A DNA stretch of 64,000 nucleotides from Flavobacteriaceae bacterium (lineage in GTDB: Bacteria > Bacteroidota > Bacteroidia > Flavobacteriales > Flavobacteriaceae), in NCBI GenBank assembly GCA_013373385.1, contig JABXHX010000017.1, forward strand, positions 1 to 64,000, written 5' to 3'. The position numbers and the translations under genes are program-made. Below the pieces are notes generated by a model, which made no database searches, was not told where the DNA came from, and worked only from the letters and a program-made list of their open reading frames with translations. Below, in pieces: positions 24,177 to 34,066 of this stretch (within the stretch, counting starts at the first letter, position 1; each line of letters begins with the position of its first letter).

Positions 24177-26552
24177 ATGAATTTTTGGACAAAAATTGCA
24201 GGAGTCATCTTACGAAACAGGTATATTGTTTTGTTAGTGATTGCGGCAATTACAGCTTTTTTAGCAACGCAAATGAAGTATATGAAATTTTCATATACAG
24301 AAGCAAACCTACTACCAGAAAATCATGAAGTAAATGTACAATACAATCAGTTCTTAGATATTTTTGGTGAAGAGGGGAACCTAATTATTTTAGCTGTTAA
24401 TGATTCTACTATTTTTACTCCAAAAAAATTCAATGCTTGGAACCAGTTAACAGAAAAGTTCAAAGCATTAAAAGAAGTAGACTTTTCGGTTTCTGTTTCA
24501 GATGTGCAAAAATTAAAAGCAGATAGAAAGAATAGAAAATTTGTTTTAGAACCTCTTTTAAAAAATGAAATTAGTAATCAAAAACAAATTTCTGAAGTAA
24601 AAAAGCAGCTATTTGAAAAGCTTCCTTTTTACGAAAACTTACTTTATAATAAAGAAACCCAAACCATACAAACGGCTATTTACATCAAAAAAGAGATAGT
24701 AAATACACCCATTAGAAAAGATTTTATCTTTGATAAGCTTATACCAACCATTAAAGCATTTGAAAAACAACACAATATTAAAGTACGTGTTTCGGGTATG
24801 CCATACATCAGAACGTTAAATGCACAAAACATACAAGACGAAATTTTACTATTTGTTCTTGGCGCTTTATTAATTACTGCTATCATTTTTTACTTTTTCT
24901 TCAGATCGTATAGAGCTACTTTTATTACCCTTTTAGTGGTGCTGATTGGAGTAACTTGGGCTTTTGGTTTTATCGGTTTATTTGGGTATGAAATTACTGT
25001 GTTAACAGCTTTAATTCCACCTTTAATTATCGTAATCGGTGTGCCTAATGCTGTGTTTTTAATCAACAAATATCAACAAGAAGTAAAGAAACACGGTAAC
25101 CAAGCAAAATCATTACAACGTGTTATTTCTAAAATTGGAAATGCAACATTAATGACCAACATTACCACTGCTTCTGGGTTTGCAACCTTTATTTTTGTAA
25201 AGAGTCAGCTTTTAAGAGAATTTGGTATTCTAGCATCAGTAAACATCATAAGCATTTTTATTTTAGCGTTGCTAATCATTCCAATTATATACAGTTTTAT
25301 GGCGCTTCCTAAGAAGAAGCACTTAAATCATTTAGAAAAAAAATGGATTGATACCATTGTAAAATGGATGGAGCGCATGGTTCGTCATAACAGAATTGCC
25401 ATATACATTACCACTGTTATTGTTATTGCCCTAGGAATTATTGGCGTATATCAAATTAGAGTTTCTGGTAGTTTAATTGAAGATATGCCTAAAGGAAAGC
25501 AGTTTTATAAAGACATTAAGTTTTTTGAAAAGGAGTTTGGAGGTATTATGCCTTTAGAAATTTTGATTGATACCAAAAAGAAAAAAGGGGTGATGAAACT
25601 TTCTACCTTAAAAAGGATGGAAAAAATCAATGAAACCATTGAGCAGTTTCCAGAGCTTTCTAAACCATTATCAATTACTAATTTAGTAAAATACTCTAAG
25701 CAAGCTTATTACAGTGGTTTGCCAAAGTATTATCAATTACCAACCACACAAGAGCAAGCAACGATATTTTCTTATACTAAAAACTCAAAAGGAAATTCAA
25801 ACATGTTGAACAATTTTATTGATTCAACTGGTAGGTATGCAAGAATAACAACTTTTATGAAAGATATTGGCACAGATAAAATGACCGATATTCAAGACAG
25901 ATTAAATGCCGTTATTGCAAAAAATTTCCCTACCGAAAGATATGAAGTTTCGCTAACTGGTAAAGCGTTAGTCTTTTTAAAAGGCACCAACTATTTAATA
26001 AAAAACTTAATTTTCTCACTGTCTTTAGCCATTGTTTTAATTGCATTGTTTATGGCATGGATGTTTCGATCTTATCAAATGATTTTAATCTCACTGATTC
26101 CTAATATTCTTCCATTATTAATCACAGCTGGACTTATGGGCTTTTTAGGCATCCCAATAAAACCTTCAACTATTCTAGTTTTTAGCATTGCATTTGGTAT
26201 TTCTGTAGATGATACCATACATTTTTTAGCAAAATACAGGCAAGAACTTCAAGCTAACAATTGGCGTATAAAAAAATCTGTTTACAGTGCTTTAAGAGAA
26301 ACAGGAGTTAGTATGTTTTACACTTCTATTGTGTTATTTTTTGGATTCTTAGTATTTACAGTTTCTAGCTTTGGCGGTACTATTGCTCTGGGTGGACTGG
26401 TTTCTATTACCCTTTTGTTTGCAATGGTTTCTAACCTACTGTTACTTCCATCTTTATTATTATCTTTTGAAAAGAAAATATCTAACAAAAAAATATTCAA
26501 AGAGCCATCAATTAGAATTTTACCACAAGAAGACGAAAAAGAAAACGCCTAA
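24177..26552 (+). CDS. RND-superfamily exporter (MMPL/COG1033 type)
   Basis: 791 aa with the duplicated RND layout: one membrane helix near 12-28, a periplasmic loop (about 30-220), five helices (about 222-375), a second single helix (about 405-425), a second loop and a second five-helix bundle (about 615-765). The signature ISVDDTIHFLAKYRQE in the second bundle is typical of the COG1033 predicted exporters, which are shorter than AcrB and lack its docking domain. Such proteins move lipids or hydrophobic molecules; the substrate is unknown. It stands alone between frr and asnS, with its own promoter and no membrane-fusion partner gene. Confidence 0.8.
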   Translation: MNFWTKIAGVILRNRYIVLLVIAAITAFLATQMKYMKFSYTEANLLPENHEVNVQYNQFLDIFGEEGNLIILAVNDSTIFTPKKFNAWNQLTEKFKALKEVDFSVSVSDVQKLKADRKNRKFVLEPLLKNEISNQKQISEVKKQLFEKLPFYENLLYNKETQTIQTAIYIKKEIVNTPIRKDFIFDKLIPTIKAFEKQHNIKVRVSGMPYIRTLNAQNIQDEILLFVLGALLITAIIFYFFFRSYRATFITLLVVLIGVTWAFGFIGLFGYEITVLTALIPPLIIVIGVPNAVFLINKYQQEVKKHGNQAKSLQRVISKIGNATLMTNITTASGFATFIFVKSQLLREFGILASVNIISIFILALLIIPIIYSFMALPKKKHLNHLEKKWIDTIVKWMERMVRHNRIAIYITTVIVIALGIIGVYQIRVSGSLIEDMPKGKQFYKDIKFFEKEFGGIMPLEILIDTKKKKGVMKLSTLKRMEKINETIEQFPELSKPLSITNLVKYSKQAYYSGLPKYYQLPTTQEQATIFSYTKNSKGNSNMLNNFIDSTGRYARITTFMKDIGTDKMTDIQDRLNAVIAKNFPTERYEVSLTGKALVFLKGTNYLIKNLIFSLSLAIVLIALFMAWMFRSYQMILISLIPNILPLLITAGLMGFLGIPIKPSTILVFSIAFGISVDDTIHFLAKYRQELQANNWRIKKSVYSALRETGVSMFYTSIVLFFGFLVFTVSSFGGTIALGGLVSITLLFAMVSNLLLLPSLLLSFEKKISNKKIFKEPSIRILPQEDEKENA

Positions 26553-26582
26553 AATAATTACAACTTATTCATAATAGTTTCG

Positions 26583-26613
26583 TTGCTAATTTTAAGCTAA
26601 ACAAGTATCTTTG
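26583..26613 (+). promoter_or_regulatory. Promoter of asnS
   Basis: TTG 26583-26585, 20-bp spacer, TATCTTTG 26606-26613. Predicted leader of about 43 nt to the ATG at 26660. Confidence 0.6.
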
Positions 26614-26659
26614 TTATTTGATAACATTGTTGTGTTATTGTAAATTTTAATTTAAGAAG

Positions 26660-28093
26660 ATGACTAGAAGTAGCGTATTAGAATTATTACAATCAGATAG
26701 ATTTTTACAAGAAGTAACTGTAAAAGGATGGGTAAGAACATTTAGAAGTAACAGATTTATTGCTTTAAATGATGGCTCAACCATAAACAATATTCAATGT
26801 GTTATTGATTTTGAAAGCACAACACAAGAAACTTTAAAAAGAATAAATACAGGGGCAGCTATTGCTGTAAAAGGAACTTTAGTAGAAAGTCAAGGAAAAG
26901 GGCAGTCAGTTGAAATTCAGGTTACTGAGTTAGAAATTTTAGGAGATTCTAATCCAGATGAATACCCTATTCAGCCTAAAAAACACAGCTTAGAATTTCT
27001 GAGAGAAAATGCACACCTAAGAGTAAGAACCAATACTTTTAGTGCTGTAATGAGAGTGCGCTCTGCACTATCGTTTGCTGTACATCGATACTTCCAAGAA
27101 AATGGGTTTTACTATGTAAACACACCCATTATTACTGGATCTGATGCAGAAGGAGCTGGTGAAATGTTTAAAGTAACTTCTTTTGAAGCAAACAAAGCAC
27201 CTATAGATGAAGCAGGTAAAATTGATTACAAACAAGATTTTTTTGGTAAAGAAACCAACTTAACCGTATCTGGTCAGTTAGAAGCAGAAACCTACGCCAT
27301 GGCATTGGGTAAAGTGTATACTTTTGGACCAACGTTTAGAGCAGAAAACTCGAATACTACACGTCACTTAGCAGAATTTTGGATGATAGAACCCGAAGTA
27401 GCTTTTAACGATTTAGATGCAAACATGGATTTGTCTGAAGACTTTATTCGCTATGTTTTAAACTATGTTTTAGTAAACTGTAAAGAAGATTTAGACTTTT
27501 TAGATCAGAGATTAACACAAGAAGAAAAATCAAAACCACAGGCACAAAGAAGCGAAATGTCTTTGCTAGAAAAATTAAACTTTGTGGTAAACAACAACTT
27601 TAAAAGGGTTAGTTACACAGAGGCAATTGATATTTTACGCAACTCTAAACCTAATAAAAAGAAAAAATTTCAATTCCCAATTAATGAATGGGGAGCAGAT
27701 TTACAATCTGAACATGAACGCTATTTGGTAGAAAAGCACTTTAAATGTCCGGTGATTCTATTTGATTACCCTGCAACTATTAAAGCATTTTATATGCGTT
27801 TAAATGAAGATGGTAAAACTGTAAGAGCCATGGATGTTTTATTTCCAGGTATTGGGGAAATTGTTGGTGGGTCTCAAAGAGAAGAACGCTTAGATGTGTT
27901 AAAAGAAAAGATGGCCGCTTTAGATATTGACGAAAAAGAGCTTTGGTGGTATTTAGACACACGTAAATTTGGTACTGCCGTACATGCTGGATTTGGGTTA
28001 GGCTTTGAGCGTTTGGTACAATTTACAACCGGAATGGGAAATATTAGAGATGTAATTCCGTTTCCAAGAACACCACAAAATGCAGAATTTTAA
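26660..28093 (+). CDS. asnS: Asparaginyl-tRNA synthetase
   Basis: 477 aa, class II synthetase. The N-terminal OB-fold anticodon-binding domain (about 15-105) contains [20 protein letters not shown]; the catalytic domain has motif 2 in [21 protein letters not shown] (cut) and motif 3 in [12 protein letters not shown]. It charges tRNA-Asn directly, so this organism need not rely on the amidotransferase route. The downstream WG-repeat gene starts 14 bp after its stop and is probably co-transcribed. Confidence 0.96.
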   Translation: MTRSSVLELLQSDRFLQEVTVKGWVRTFRSNRFIALNDGSTINNIQCVIDFESTTQETLKRINTGAAIAVKGTLVESQGKGQSVEIQVTELEILGDSNPDEYPIQPKKHSLEFLRENAHLRVRTNTFSAVMRVRSALSFAVHRYFQENGFYYVNTPIITGSDAEGAGEMFKVTSFEANKAPIDEAGKIDYKQDFFGKETNLTVSGQLEAETYAMALGKVYTFGPTFRAENSNTTRHLAEFWMIEPEVAFNDLDANMDLSEDFIRYVLNYVLVNCKEDLDFLDQRLTQEEKSKPQAQRSEMSLLEKLNFVVNNNFKRVSYTEAIDILRNSKPNKKKKFQFPINEWGADLQSEHERYLVEKHFKCPVILFDYPATIKAFYMRLNEDGKTVRAMDVLFPGIGEIVGGSQREERLDVLKEKMAALDIDEKELWWYLDTRKFGTAVHAGFGLGFERLVQFTTGMGNIRDVIPFPRTPQNAEF

Positions 28094-28106
28094 ACTAAAA
28101 TATACT

Positions 28107-29645
28107 ATGAAATTAAAAATTATTATCTCAACATTATTTGTTAATTTTGTTTTAAGCTACACAAATTGCTTTTCTCAAGAAATAGAAGAAGTCGAAGAAA
28201 CTGTAATAGAATCTACAGAAAGTTCTTATAACAAGTCACAACAGAAAAAAGTTAGTTCTATTTATCAGAATAAACAGCATTACTTGACTGGAGATATTGA
28301 TAAAAAAGTTTTCATTATTAAAAATTCAGATACAGGTTTATTTGGATTACAAGACATTAATGGAAATTTGTTAGTAAAACCTATTTTTGAAAGTATTAGT
28401 AAATATAACTCTTCTTCAAGCAGAATTGTGGTTTCTTTAGGCTACGGTAAAAAGGGAGTTATTACTGCCAAAGGAACATATATTATTCCTCCTACATATA
28501 GATCTATTTACACCTACAACGAAAAAACAATCTTCGTAACCACCAATACTGAAAGGAAAAATAATATTTTCAATTATTTTGGAACAGCTATTTTAAAAAA
28601 AAGTTATGATAGAATTTCTATTCTAAACAATGCCATTTTAGCTAAGGAAAACGGTCTTTATGGGTTATTTGATGCTAATGGAAAGGAACTATTTCCTTTA
28701 GAATATGAAGCTATAGAATACAATAGATCGTACAATTTCTACTTACTAAAACAAAATAGTGTTACCAAAATTGTAAAACCTGATAGGAGTAATTTTTTCT
28801 CAAATGAGTATACAGATGTTAAAAAAATAGGTTATAATCCTCTTTTTTTAGTAACCAAAAACAACAAAAAAGGAATAATTTCTTTAGATGAAAAAATTAT
28901 TGTCCCAATTAAATTTGAAGATATTAAAGAAAGAAATAAAAATCAATTGTACATTGTAAAACAAAATGGTTTCTGGGGAGTATATGACATTTATTTCAAT
29001 CAATTTTTAATTCAACCTGTTTATACTTCTATTGATAGATTATCTGACAATTATTACGCTATAGTTTCTAAAAAGGGAGAGAAATTCATAAAAAATTTAA
29101 TGACTAAAAAAACAATTGATATTTCTAATTATGGTTTCTCTAACTACATAAAAAGTAACCGCTTTTTAACTTTAAAAAGCAACAATAAAAAAGGTCTTTT
29201 AGATTTAGAAAATGATAAAATTATTGTACCTATACAATATGAGTACCTTTATATTTATGATGGCTTTATTTCTGCAAAAATCAATTCAAACCTATATACA
29301 ACCTATACTAAAAACGGAGCTACGCTTCTAGAAAACGGAAACAGTATAGAAAAAATATATACAAACGTCTATAAAATCACTAAAAATGGAAAAGCGGGGT
29401 TGATTATTGGTGATAAAAAAGCATTAGATGTAACTTATGATATCATTATTCCATTTAGAAAACTCAATCTTGTTCTTTTAAAGAAAAACGAGAAGTATTC
29501 ATTATTAAATACAAAAGATTCAAAAATATTGATAAAACCTAGTAAGTATAAAATTACTGTTAATGAGGATAGCAGTATAATATCTCAAAAAAATAAAACT
29601 TATTTTTTCTCACTAAATAAATTAATTCCTATTAGAAAAAAATAA
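28107..29645 (+). CDS. Secreted WG-repeat protein
   Basis: 512 aa from the ATG at 28107. The ORF track start (28080) lies inside asnS; the internal ATG gives a clean signal peptide (MKLKIIISTLFVNFVLSYTN, then CFSQ), SPI or SPII. The mature part is a string of WG (KWG) repeats of about 40-55 residues: GLFGLQDINGNLLVKPIFES, GLYGLFDANGKELFPLEYEA, NKKGIISLDEKIIVPIKFED, GFWGVYDIYFNQFLIQPVYT, NKKGLLDLENDKIIVPIQYE. WG repeats fold into beta structures with unclear binding roles. It sits between asnS and rpoN and overlaps the rpoN start by one base. Function unknown. Confidence 0.8.
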   Translation: MKLKIIISTLFVNFVLSYTNCFSQEIEEVEETVIESTESSYNKSQQKKVSSIYQNKQHYLTGDIDKKVFIIKNSDTGLFGLQDINGNLLVKPIFESISKYNSSSSRIVVSLGYGKKGVITAKGTYIIPPTYRSIYTYNEKTIFVTTNTERKNNIFNYFGTAILKKSYDRISILNNAILAKENGLYGLFDANGKELFPLEYEAIEYNRSYNFYLLKQNSVTKIVKPDRSNFFSNEYTDVKKIGYNPLFLVTKNNKKGIISLDEKIIVPIKFEDIKERNKNQLYIVKQNGFWGVYDIYFNQFLIQPVYTSIDRLSDNYYAIVSKKGEKFIKNLMTKKTIDISNYGFSNYIKSNRFLTLKSNNKKGLLDLENDKIIVPIQYEYLYIYDGFISAKINSNLYTTYTKNGATLLENGNSIEKIYTNVYKITKNGKAGLIIGDKKALDVTYDIIIPFRKLNLVLLKKNEKYSLLNTKDSKILIKPSKYKITVNEDSSIISQKNKTYFFSLNKLIPIRKK

Positions 29646-31102
29646 TGCTAAAACAAGGTTTAAATTTTAAACTATTACAAAAATTATCTCCTCAACAAAT
29701 ACAGTTGATGAAGTTAATTCAATTGCCTACACAAGCATTTGAAGAGCGGCTAAAACAAGAAATTGAAGAAAATCCTGCATTAGACACAGGCAAAGAAGAA
29801 ACAGATAATTTTGAAGATTCTTTAGCCAATGAATATGAAGATGATGGGAATGAAAGAATTGATGCAGAAGATATTAATATTGACGAGTATTTGAGTGATG
29901 ATGAAATACCTAGTTATAAAACGCAAACTAACAATTATTCCTCAGACGATGAAGAAAAAAATATTCCGTATGCAGCAGGAACCACCTTTCATCAATCATT
30001 AAAAAACCAATTAAATACGTTTAGAATTAACGATGAAGAACGTGTTATTGCAGAATTTTTAGTTGGTAGTATTGATGATAGTGGCTATATACGTCGAAGT
30101 GTTTTAGACTTGGTAGACGATTTAGCTTTTACTCAAAATGTGTTTACAACAGAAGAGAAAGTACTTGAACTCTTAAAAAGAGTTGTACAAAAGTTAGACC
30201 CTATTGGTGTTGGTGGTAGAGATTTAAAAGAATGTTTAATCATTCAATTAAAAGCAAAATCAGAGAGTAAAATCAGGACGTTAGCTATTCGCATTTTAGA
30301 AAATTCTTTTGATCATTTTGTAAAAAAGCACTACAAAAAATTGATGGAAAAGTTTGCTATTACTGAAGAAGAGCTAAAAGAGGTTATTCAAGAAATCAGC
30401 AAATTAAATCCTAAACCAGGTAGTTCTTATGCAGGAAATAACAAAATTGCAGAGCAAATTGTACCAGATTTTAGCATTAAAATTGTTGACGGTAATTTAG
30501 ACTTAACCCTAAATGCAAGAAATGCTCCAGAATTACACGTGTCTAAAGAGTATAACAATATGCTTAAAGGATACCAAGAATCTAAAGAAAAAAGCAAGTC
30601 TCAGAAAGATGCAGTGCTGTTTATCAAACAAAAATTAGATGCCGCAAAATGGTTTATTGATGCCATAAGACAACGTCAACAAACCTTGTTAATTACCATG
30701 AATTCCATTATGCAGTATCAATACGAGTATTTTTTAACTGGTGATGAACGCAAGCTTAAGCCGATGATTTTAAAAGATATTGCAGATCAAATTGGCATGG
30801 ACATCTCAACAGTTTCTAGAGTTGCTAACAGCAAGTACGTTTCTACCCCTTATGGCACAAAGCTGATTAAAGATTTCTTTTCTGAATCTATGAAAAATGA
30901 TCAAGGCGAAGATGTATCGACCAAAGAAATCAAAAAAATACTAGAAACTGTTATTAGCGAAGAAGACAAGCGCAAACCTTTAACAGATGATAAGTTATCT
31001 GCTGTTTTAAAAGAAAAAGGATATCCAATTGCTAGAAGAACAGTAGCTAAATACCGAGAACAGTTAGACATCCCTGTGGCTAGATTACGAAAAGAGATTT
31101 AA
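29645..31102 (+). CDS. rpoN: RNA polymerase sigma-54 factor
   Basis: 485 aa. Region I is Gln/Leu-rich (LSPQQIQLMKLIQLPTQAFE, EEIEENPAL-type), region II acidic (about 45-110), then the core-binding domain (GVGGRDLKECLIIQL), the HTH (MDISTVSRVANSKYV) and the C-terminal RpoN box ARRTVAKYRE that reads the -24 element. The ATG overlaps the stop of the WG-repeat gene by one base. No bacterial enhancer-binding activator is encoded in this window. Confidence 0.95.
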   Translation: MLKQGLNFKLLQKLSPQQIQLMKLIQLPTQAFEERLKQEIEENPALDTGKEETDNFEDSLANEYEDDGNERIDAEDINIDEYLSDDEIPSYKTQTNNYSSDDEEKNIPYAAGTTFHQSLKNQLNTFRINDEERVIAEFLVGSIDDSGYIRRSVLDLVDDLAFTQNVFTTEEKVLELLKRVVQKLDPIGVGGRDLKECLIIQLKAKSESKIRTLAIRILENSFDHFVKKHYKKLMEKFAITEEELKEVIQEISKLNPKPGSSYAGNNKIAEQIVPDFSIKIVDGNLDLTLNARNAPELHVSKEYNNMLKGYQESKEKSKSQKDAVLFIKQKLDAAKWFIDAIRQRQQTLLITMNSIMQYQYEYFLTGDERKLKPMILKDIADQIGMDISTVSRVANSKYVSTPYGTKLIKDFFSESMKNDQGEDVSTKEIKKILETVISEEDKRKPLTDDKLSAVLKEKGYPIARRTVAKYREQLDIPVARLRKEI

Positions 31103-31106
31103 TTTT

Positions 31107-31706
31107 TTGAACTTTCACAAACTAATATCTGTCATTTTACACCCAATAGTTATTCCAACTATTGGAGTTATATTATTTCTCTCAATATCACCTCTAGAGG
31201 TTAGAAAAGAGCGACAATACTTGTTAATTAGTATTGTCTTTTTTGCAACCTATATAATTCCGTTAATTTCTTTAATTATCTTAAAGGCTTTGGGTTATAT
31301 CAATAGTTTTCAGGTTACCACAATAAAAGAACGGAAAACACCAATTTACCTTATGCTACTTATTTTTTATGTGCTAGGTAAATTACTCTATAATATTGTT
31401 GCCTTTAAAGAGTTAGGTATTTTATTTTTTGGAACCATTACTGCCTTGGTTATTGTATACTTTTTATTTTTCTTAAAAATAAAAACAAGCTTACATGTAT
31501 TATCATTAAGTAGTATGCTAGGCTTTTTTCTTTTGTACGCTACTTTACATAGTATTTCAATACTACCCATTGCTATTGTACTAGTTTTATTAACAGGTAT
31601 ACTTGCTAGTGCTCGTTTACATTTAAAAGCACATACACCTAAAGAGATTTATATTGGTTTTTTCTTAGGATTTACATCTCAATTTATCACTTTCTTATTT
31701 TTATAA
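31107..31706 (+). CDS. PAP2-like integral membrane protein
   Basis: 199 aa starting from a TTG five bases after the rpoN stop; no ATG precedes the first helix, and MNFHKLISVILHPIVIPTIG is the natural N-terminus. About six membrane helices. The segment SARLHLKAHTPKEIYIGFFLG resembles the last PAP2 phosphatase motif (SR-12x-H with acid three residues later), while ERKTPIY may stand for the first. The middle SGH motif is not clear, so activity as a lipid phosphatase is uncertain. Probably in one operon with rpoN. Its 3' end overlaps the convergent PorT-like gene by six bases. Confidence 0.6.
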   Translation: MNFHKLISVILHPIVIPTIGVILFLSISPLEVRKERQYLLISIVFFATYIIPLISLIILKALGYINSFQVTTIKERKTPIYLMLLIFYVLGKLLYNIVAFKELGILFFGTITALVIVYFLFFLKIKTSLHVLSLSSMLGFFLLYATLHSISILPIAIVLVLLTGILASARLHLKAHTPKEIYIGFFLGFTSQFITFLFL

Positions 31707-32378
31707 AATATAAAAAATAAGCCCCATTTTAATTGTTTTTGTTCCAATTGGACTTGTGCCTATGGATGCGTCTTTAAAAAAAGGTGTTAAGCCATAATAA
31801 AAGTTAAAGTTAAATGCAGAATAACCTGCTGCAATTGTAAGTCCATATTGCAGTTTATTAAATCTATCAATATTAGTGTATTGACGAGTAATATTATTCT
31901 CAGTAAACGTTATGGTATGTTTTAAATTGTAGGTTACTTTAAAACCAGTGTACACTCTCCAAAACCTATATTTGTTAGGCGATGAAGTTCTCCATCTAAA
32001 CTCAAAAGGAAACTCAATAGCATGTATGGTAAGAGGATGAGTTGCTGTTAAGGTTGGGTCTACAGCAACACTAATAGTATTAGCAGCTAGTTGCGTAATT
32101 CTAAAACCATGTTTAAAAGAATCAAAAGCATATCCAAGCCCAATACCAAGAGCTAATCTACCACTTTTTACTAATGATATATCTCTGATATAGCCAGCGT
32201 TGAATCCGTAAGAAAATCCACTTCCAGTAACATTATTCGGTTGATTATAGAGCTGGTTGTACGTAACTCCAACGTAAAGCTGATCTTCTAAATATGCATC
32301 TCCAACCCGCAACGAATCTTTCTGTGCGAAGAGAGACAAACCATGCAATGTCACTAAAATAAAAAGTATTTTTTTCAT
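31701..32378 (-). CDS. PorT-like outer-membrane beta-barrel protein
   Basis: 225 aa with an SPI signal (MKKILFILVTLHGLSLFA, cleavage before QK). The mature chain is an eight-strand-type barrel (QLYVGVTYNQLYN, GRLALGIGLGYAFDSF, EFPFEFRWR, FWRVYTGFKVTYNL, YGLTIAAGYSAFNFNFYYGL) ending in LIFYIL. Size and strand pattern resemble the PorT family, needed for type IX secretion in Bacteroidota, and flavobacterial PorT has a similar EFP-RWR strand. The link is by eye, so PorT itself is a likely but unproven identity. It lies downstream of an ExbB/ExbD operon but behind a terminator. Confidence 0.6.
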   Translation of the reverse strand: MKKILFILVTLHGLSLFAQKDSLRVGDAYLEDQLYVGVTYNQLYNQPNNVTGSGFSYGFNAGYIRDISLVKSGRLALGIGLGYAFDSFKHGFRITQLAANTISVAVDPTLTATHPLTIHAIEFPFEFRWRTSSPNKYRFWRVYTGFKVTYNLKHTITFTENNITRQYTNIDRFNKLQYGLTIAAGYSAFNFNFYYGLTPFFKDASIGTSPIGTKTIKMGLIFYIL

Positions 32379-32424
32379 TAAAAATGTATACTACTAACGT
32401 TAAAGATACTGTTTTTTGTATAAA

Positions 32425-32454
32425 AAAAGAGCAATCAAATTTGATTGCTCTTTT
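32425..32454. terminator. Intrinsic terminator of the exbBD operon
   Basis: Perfect 15-bp palindrome AAAAGAGCAATCAAA/TTTGATTGCTCTTTT, located 21 bp after the minus-strand stop of the last exbD gene and before the PorT-like gene. Confidence 0.8.
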
Positions 32455-32474
32455 ATATTTTAAATAATGAGATG

Positions 32475-32942
32475 TTATTGTTGAATCTCACTTACTTTTC
32501 TACTAGATAAACTTAGCTTAAGAGCATTTACATCACGTAATCTTAACTTAATATCTGTAATAGTACCAACACTTGACTCTATATCAGCTTTAATCGAAGT
32601 AGTCATAAACTTATGTTCTGCTTCAGGCCTTTGAGCTCTTTCGCTATAAATAAAATCAGCAATCATATCAGGTGAAGCAATCTTATCGTTTAGCTGAATT
32701 TTATCTCCAGTACCAAATTTCTTATCTTTTGCCTTACCAACATAAATAGTGCTCACCAAACTTTTTTTCTCCAACTTTTTTACCTCAGTAGCATTCGGCA
32801 ATCTAGGGTTTTCAATTTGTAAGTTTGTTTCTCTCATGGTTGTAGTTACCATAAAAAAGAACAATAACATAAAAACAATGTCTGGTAATGATGCTGTGTT
32901 TACAGCAGGCATTTCTTTTTTCTTTCCTCCAAATTTAGACAT
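32475..32942 (-). CDS. exbD: ExbD/TolR-type biopolymer transport protein (second)
   Basis: 155 aa: a cytoplasmic N-terminus, one membrane helix with the essential Asp (SLPDIVFMLLFFFMVTTTM), and a periplasmic domain. This is the ExbD/TolR part of a proton-driven energy-transfer complex. It is the last gene of a four-gene minus-strand operon (ExbB, small membrane protein, ExbD, ExbD), 17 bp after the first exbD. A terminator follows. Confidence 0.85.
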   Translation of the reverse strand: MSKFGGKKKEMPAVNTASLPDIVFMLLFFFMVTTTMRETNLQIENPRLPNATEVKKLEKKSLVSTIYVGKAKDKKFGTGDKIQLNDKIASPDMIADFIYSERAQRPEAEHKFMTTSIKADIESSVGTITDIKLRLRDVNALKLSLSSRKVSEIQQ

Positions 32943-32959
32943 AATACTTGTTTTTTATA

Positions 32960-33586
32960 TTAATTTGCTGATGTTGGTTCTGCGTCTGAAATAATTTGAG
33001 GATAACTTGTTTTAATATCTTCAACTTTTTTCTTTAGACTTGCGTTATTCATATCTTTCTTAAAGGCATCTTCAAGCTCATCATAAGTTACATTGTACTT
33101 CTCTAAAGCCAATCTATTTCTTAATTCTGTATAGGCTCTTAATAATTCGTTTTGTACTTTAATGTACATACCGTATTCTGTAAGTCTATCACTTTGCACA
33201 GAAATAATTGCTTTATTAGGGTGATCAGACGAACTTGGGTCTTTACTTCCTTTACAGTACGTACATGGTCCTGTAGATACACCATTCTCAATTTTTCCTT
33301 CACCACCGCCATTGTCAATAAACTTTTTAGCAGCTTCTTTTAAGTCTTTTAGTTCCATTTCATCACCTTCTACCAACAGTTTGTTATTTCTGTTAATATT
33401 CACTTCAAAAATGTTTCTTTCCTTAATTACAGGCGGCACGTAATCTGGAGGTGGTTTTTCTGATAGTTTTTTAGAAATACCAGAATCTACATCCATCGTA
33501 GTTGTTACTAAGAAAAAGATTAATAACAAGAAGGCGATGTCCGCCATAGACCCTGCGTTAATTTCTGGGGTGTTTCTTCTTGCCAT
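32960..33586 (-). CDS. exbD: ExbD/TolR-type biopolymer transport protein (first, with insertion)
   Basis: 208 aa: membrane helix with Asp (GSMADIAFLLLIFFLVTTTM), then a periplasmic domain carrying an extra Gly/Ser-rich segment with a CxxC pair (TGPCTYCKGSKDPSSSD) around residue 110, not found in E. coli ExbD. The end is helical and acidic. Together with the second ExbD it probably forms a hetero-oligomeric rod inside the ExbB pentamer. Starts 4 bp after the upstream small membrane protein gene, so it is translationally linked. Confidence 0.85.
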   Translation of the reverse strand: MARRNTPEINAGSMADIAFLLLIFFLVTTTMDVDSGISKKLSEKPPPDYVPPVIKERNIFEVNINRNNKLLVEGDEMELKDLKEAAKKFIDNGGGEGKIENGVSTGPCTYCKGSKDPSSSDHPNKAIISVQSDRLTEYGMYIKVQNELLRAYTELRNRLALEKYNVTYDELEDAFKKDMNNASLKKKVEDIKTSYPQIISDAEPTSAN

Positions 33587-33590
33587 ATTT

Positions 33591-34058
33591 TTAAGCTTTT
33601 ACTAATCCTTTTACTAAATCTAATACAAAAAATGCTCCTGCAATAATTCCTAAGAACATGCTATACCAAATCCCTGTACTTACCCATTGGTTTACAGCAG
33701 ATCCAGCCTCTCCTCCTTCTAATACTTTTCCTTGTGTATCTGTTACTACAGTACTATCTCCTGTAAAGTATGCTAGTACTAATACAACTCCTAAAACAAC
33801 AACACCAAAAATGGTTTTCTTTAAGTTTTCTGGGTTTTTTACTAGATTCACAATAGACATTAAAACTGCAATCCCTATAGCCAAATATAACAAGATAGTA
33901 GAAAAACTAATGATTGGAGAAATAACACTATTTTGTATTTCAACATCAGTTTCTATAGCTGAAGCGTCTTCCGCAAAAACTCTTACGAACAGAACAACTC
34001 CTACCACTGCTATAAGGGCTACAAAAATGTTTAATATTTTTGATAAATTACCTTTCAT
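33591..34058 (-). CDS. Small integral membrane protein of the exbBD operon
   Basis: 155 aa with four predicted membrane helices (about 10-27, 49-70, 80-97 and 131-150) and short loops. No family motif that I can name. It lies 8 bp after exbB and 4 bp before the first exbD, so it is very likely a subunit or assembly partner of this energy-transfer complex. Similar small proteins at the same place are known from other flavobacterial exbBD loci, as far as I recall. Confidence 0.65.
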   Translation of the reverse strand: MKGNLSKILNIFVALIAVVGVVLFVRVFAEDASAIETDVEIQNSVISPIISFSTILLYLAIGIAVLMSIVNLVKNPENLKKTIFGVVVLGVVLVLAYFTGDSTVVTDTQGKVLEGGEAGSAVNQWVSTGIWYSMFLGIIAGAFFVLDLVKGLVKA

Positions 34059-34066
34059 AACTATGA

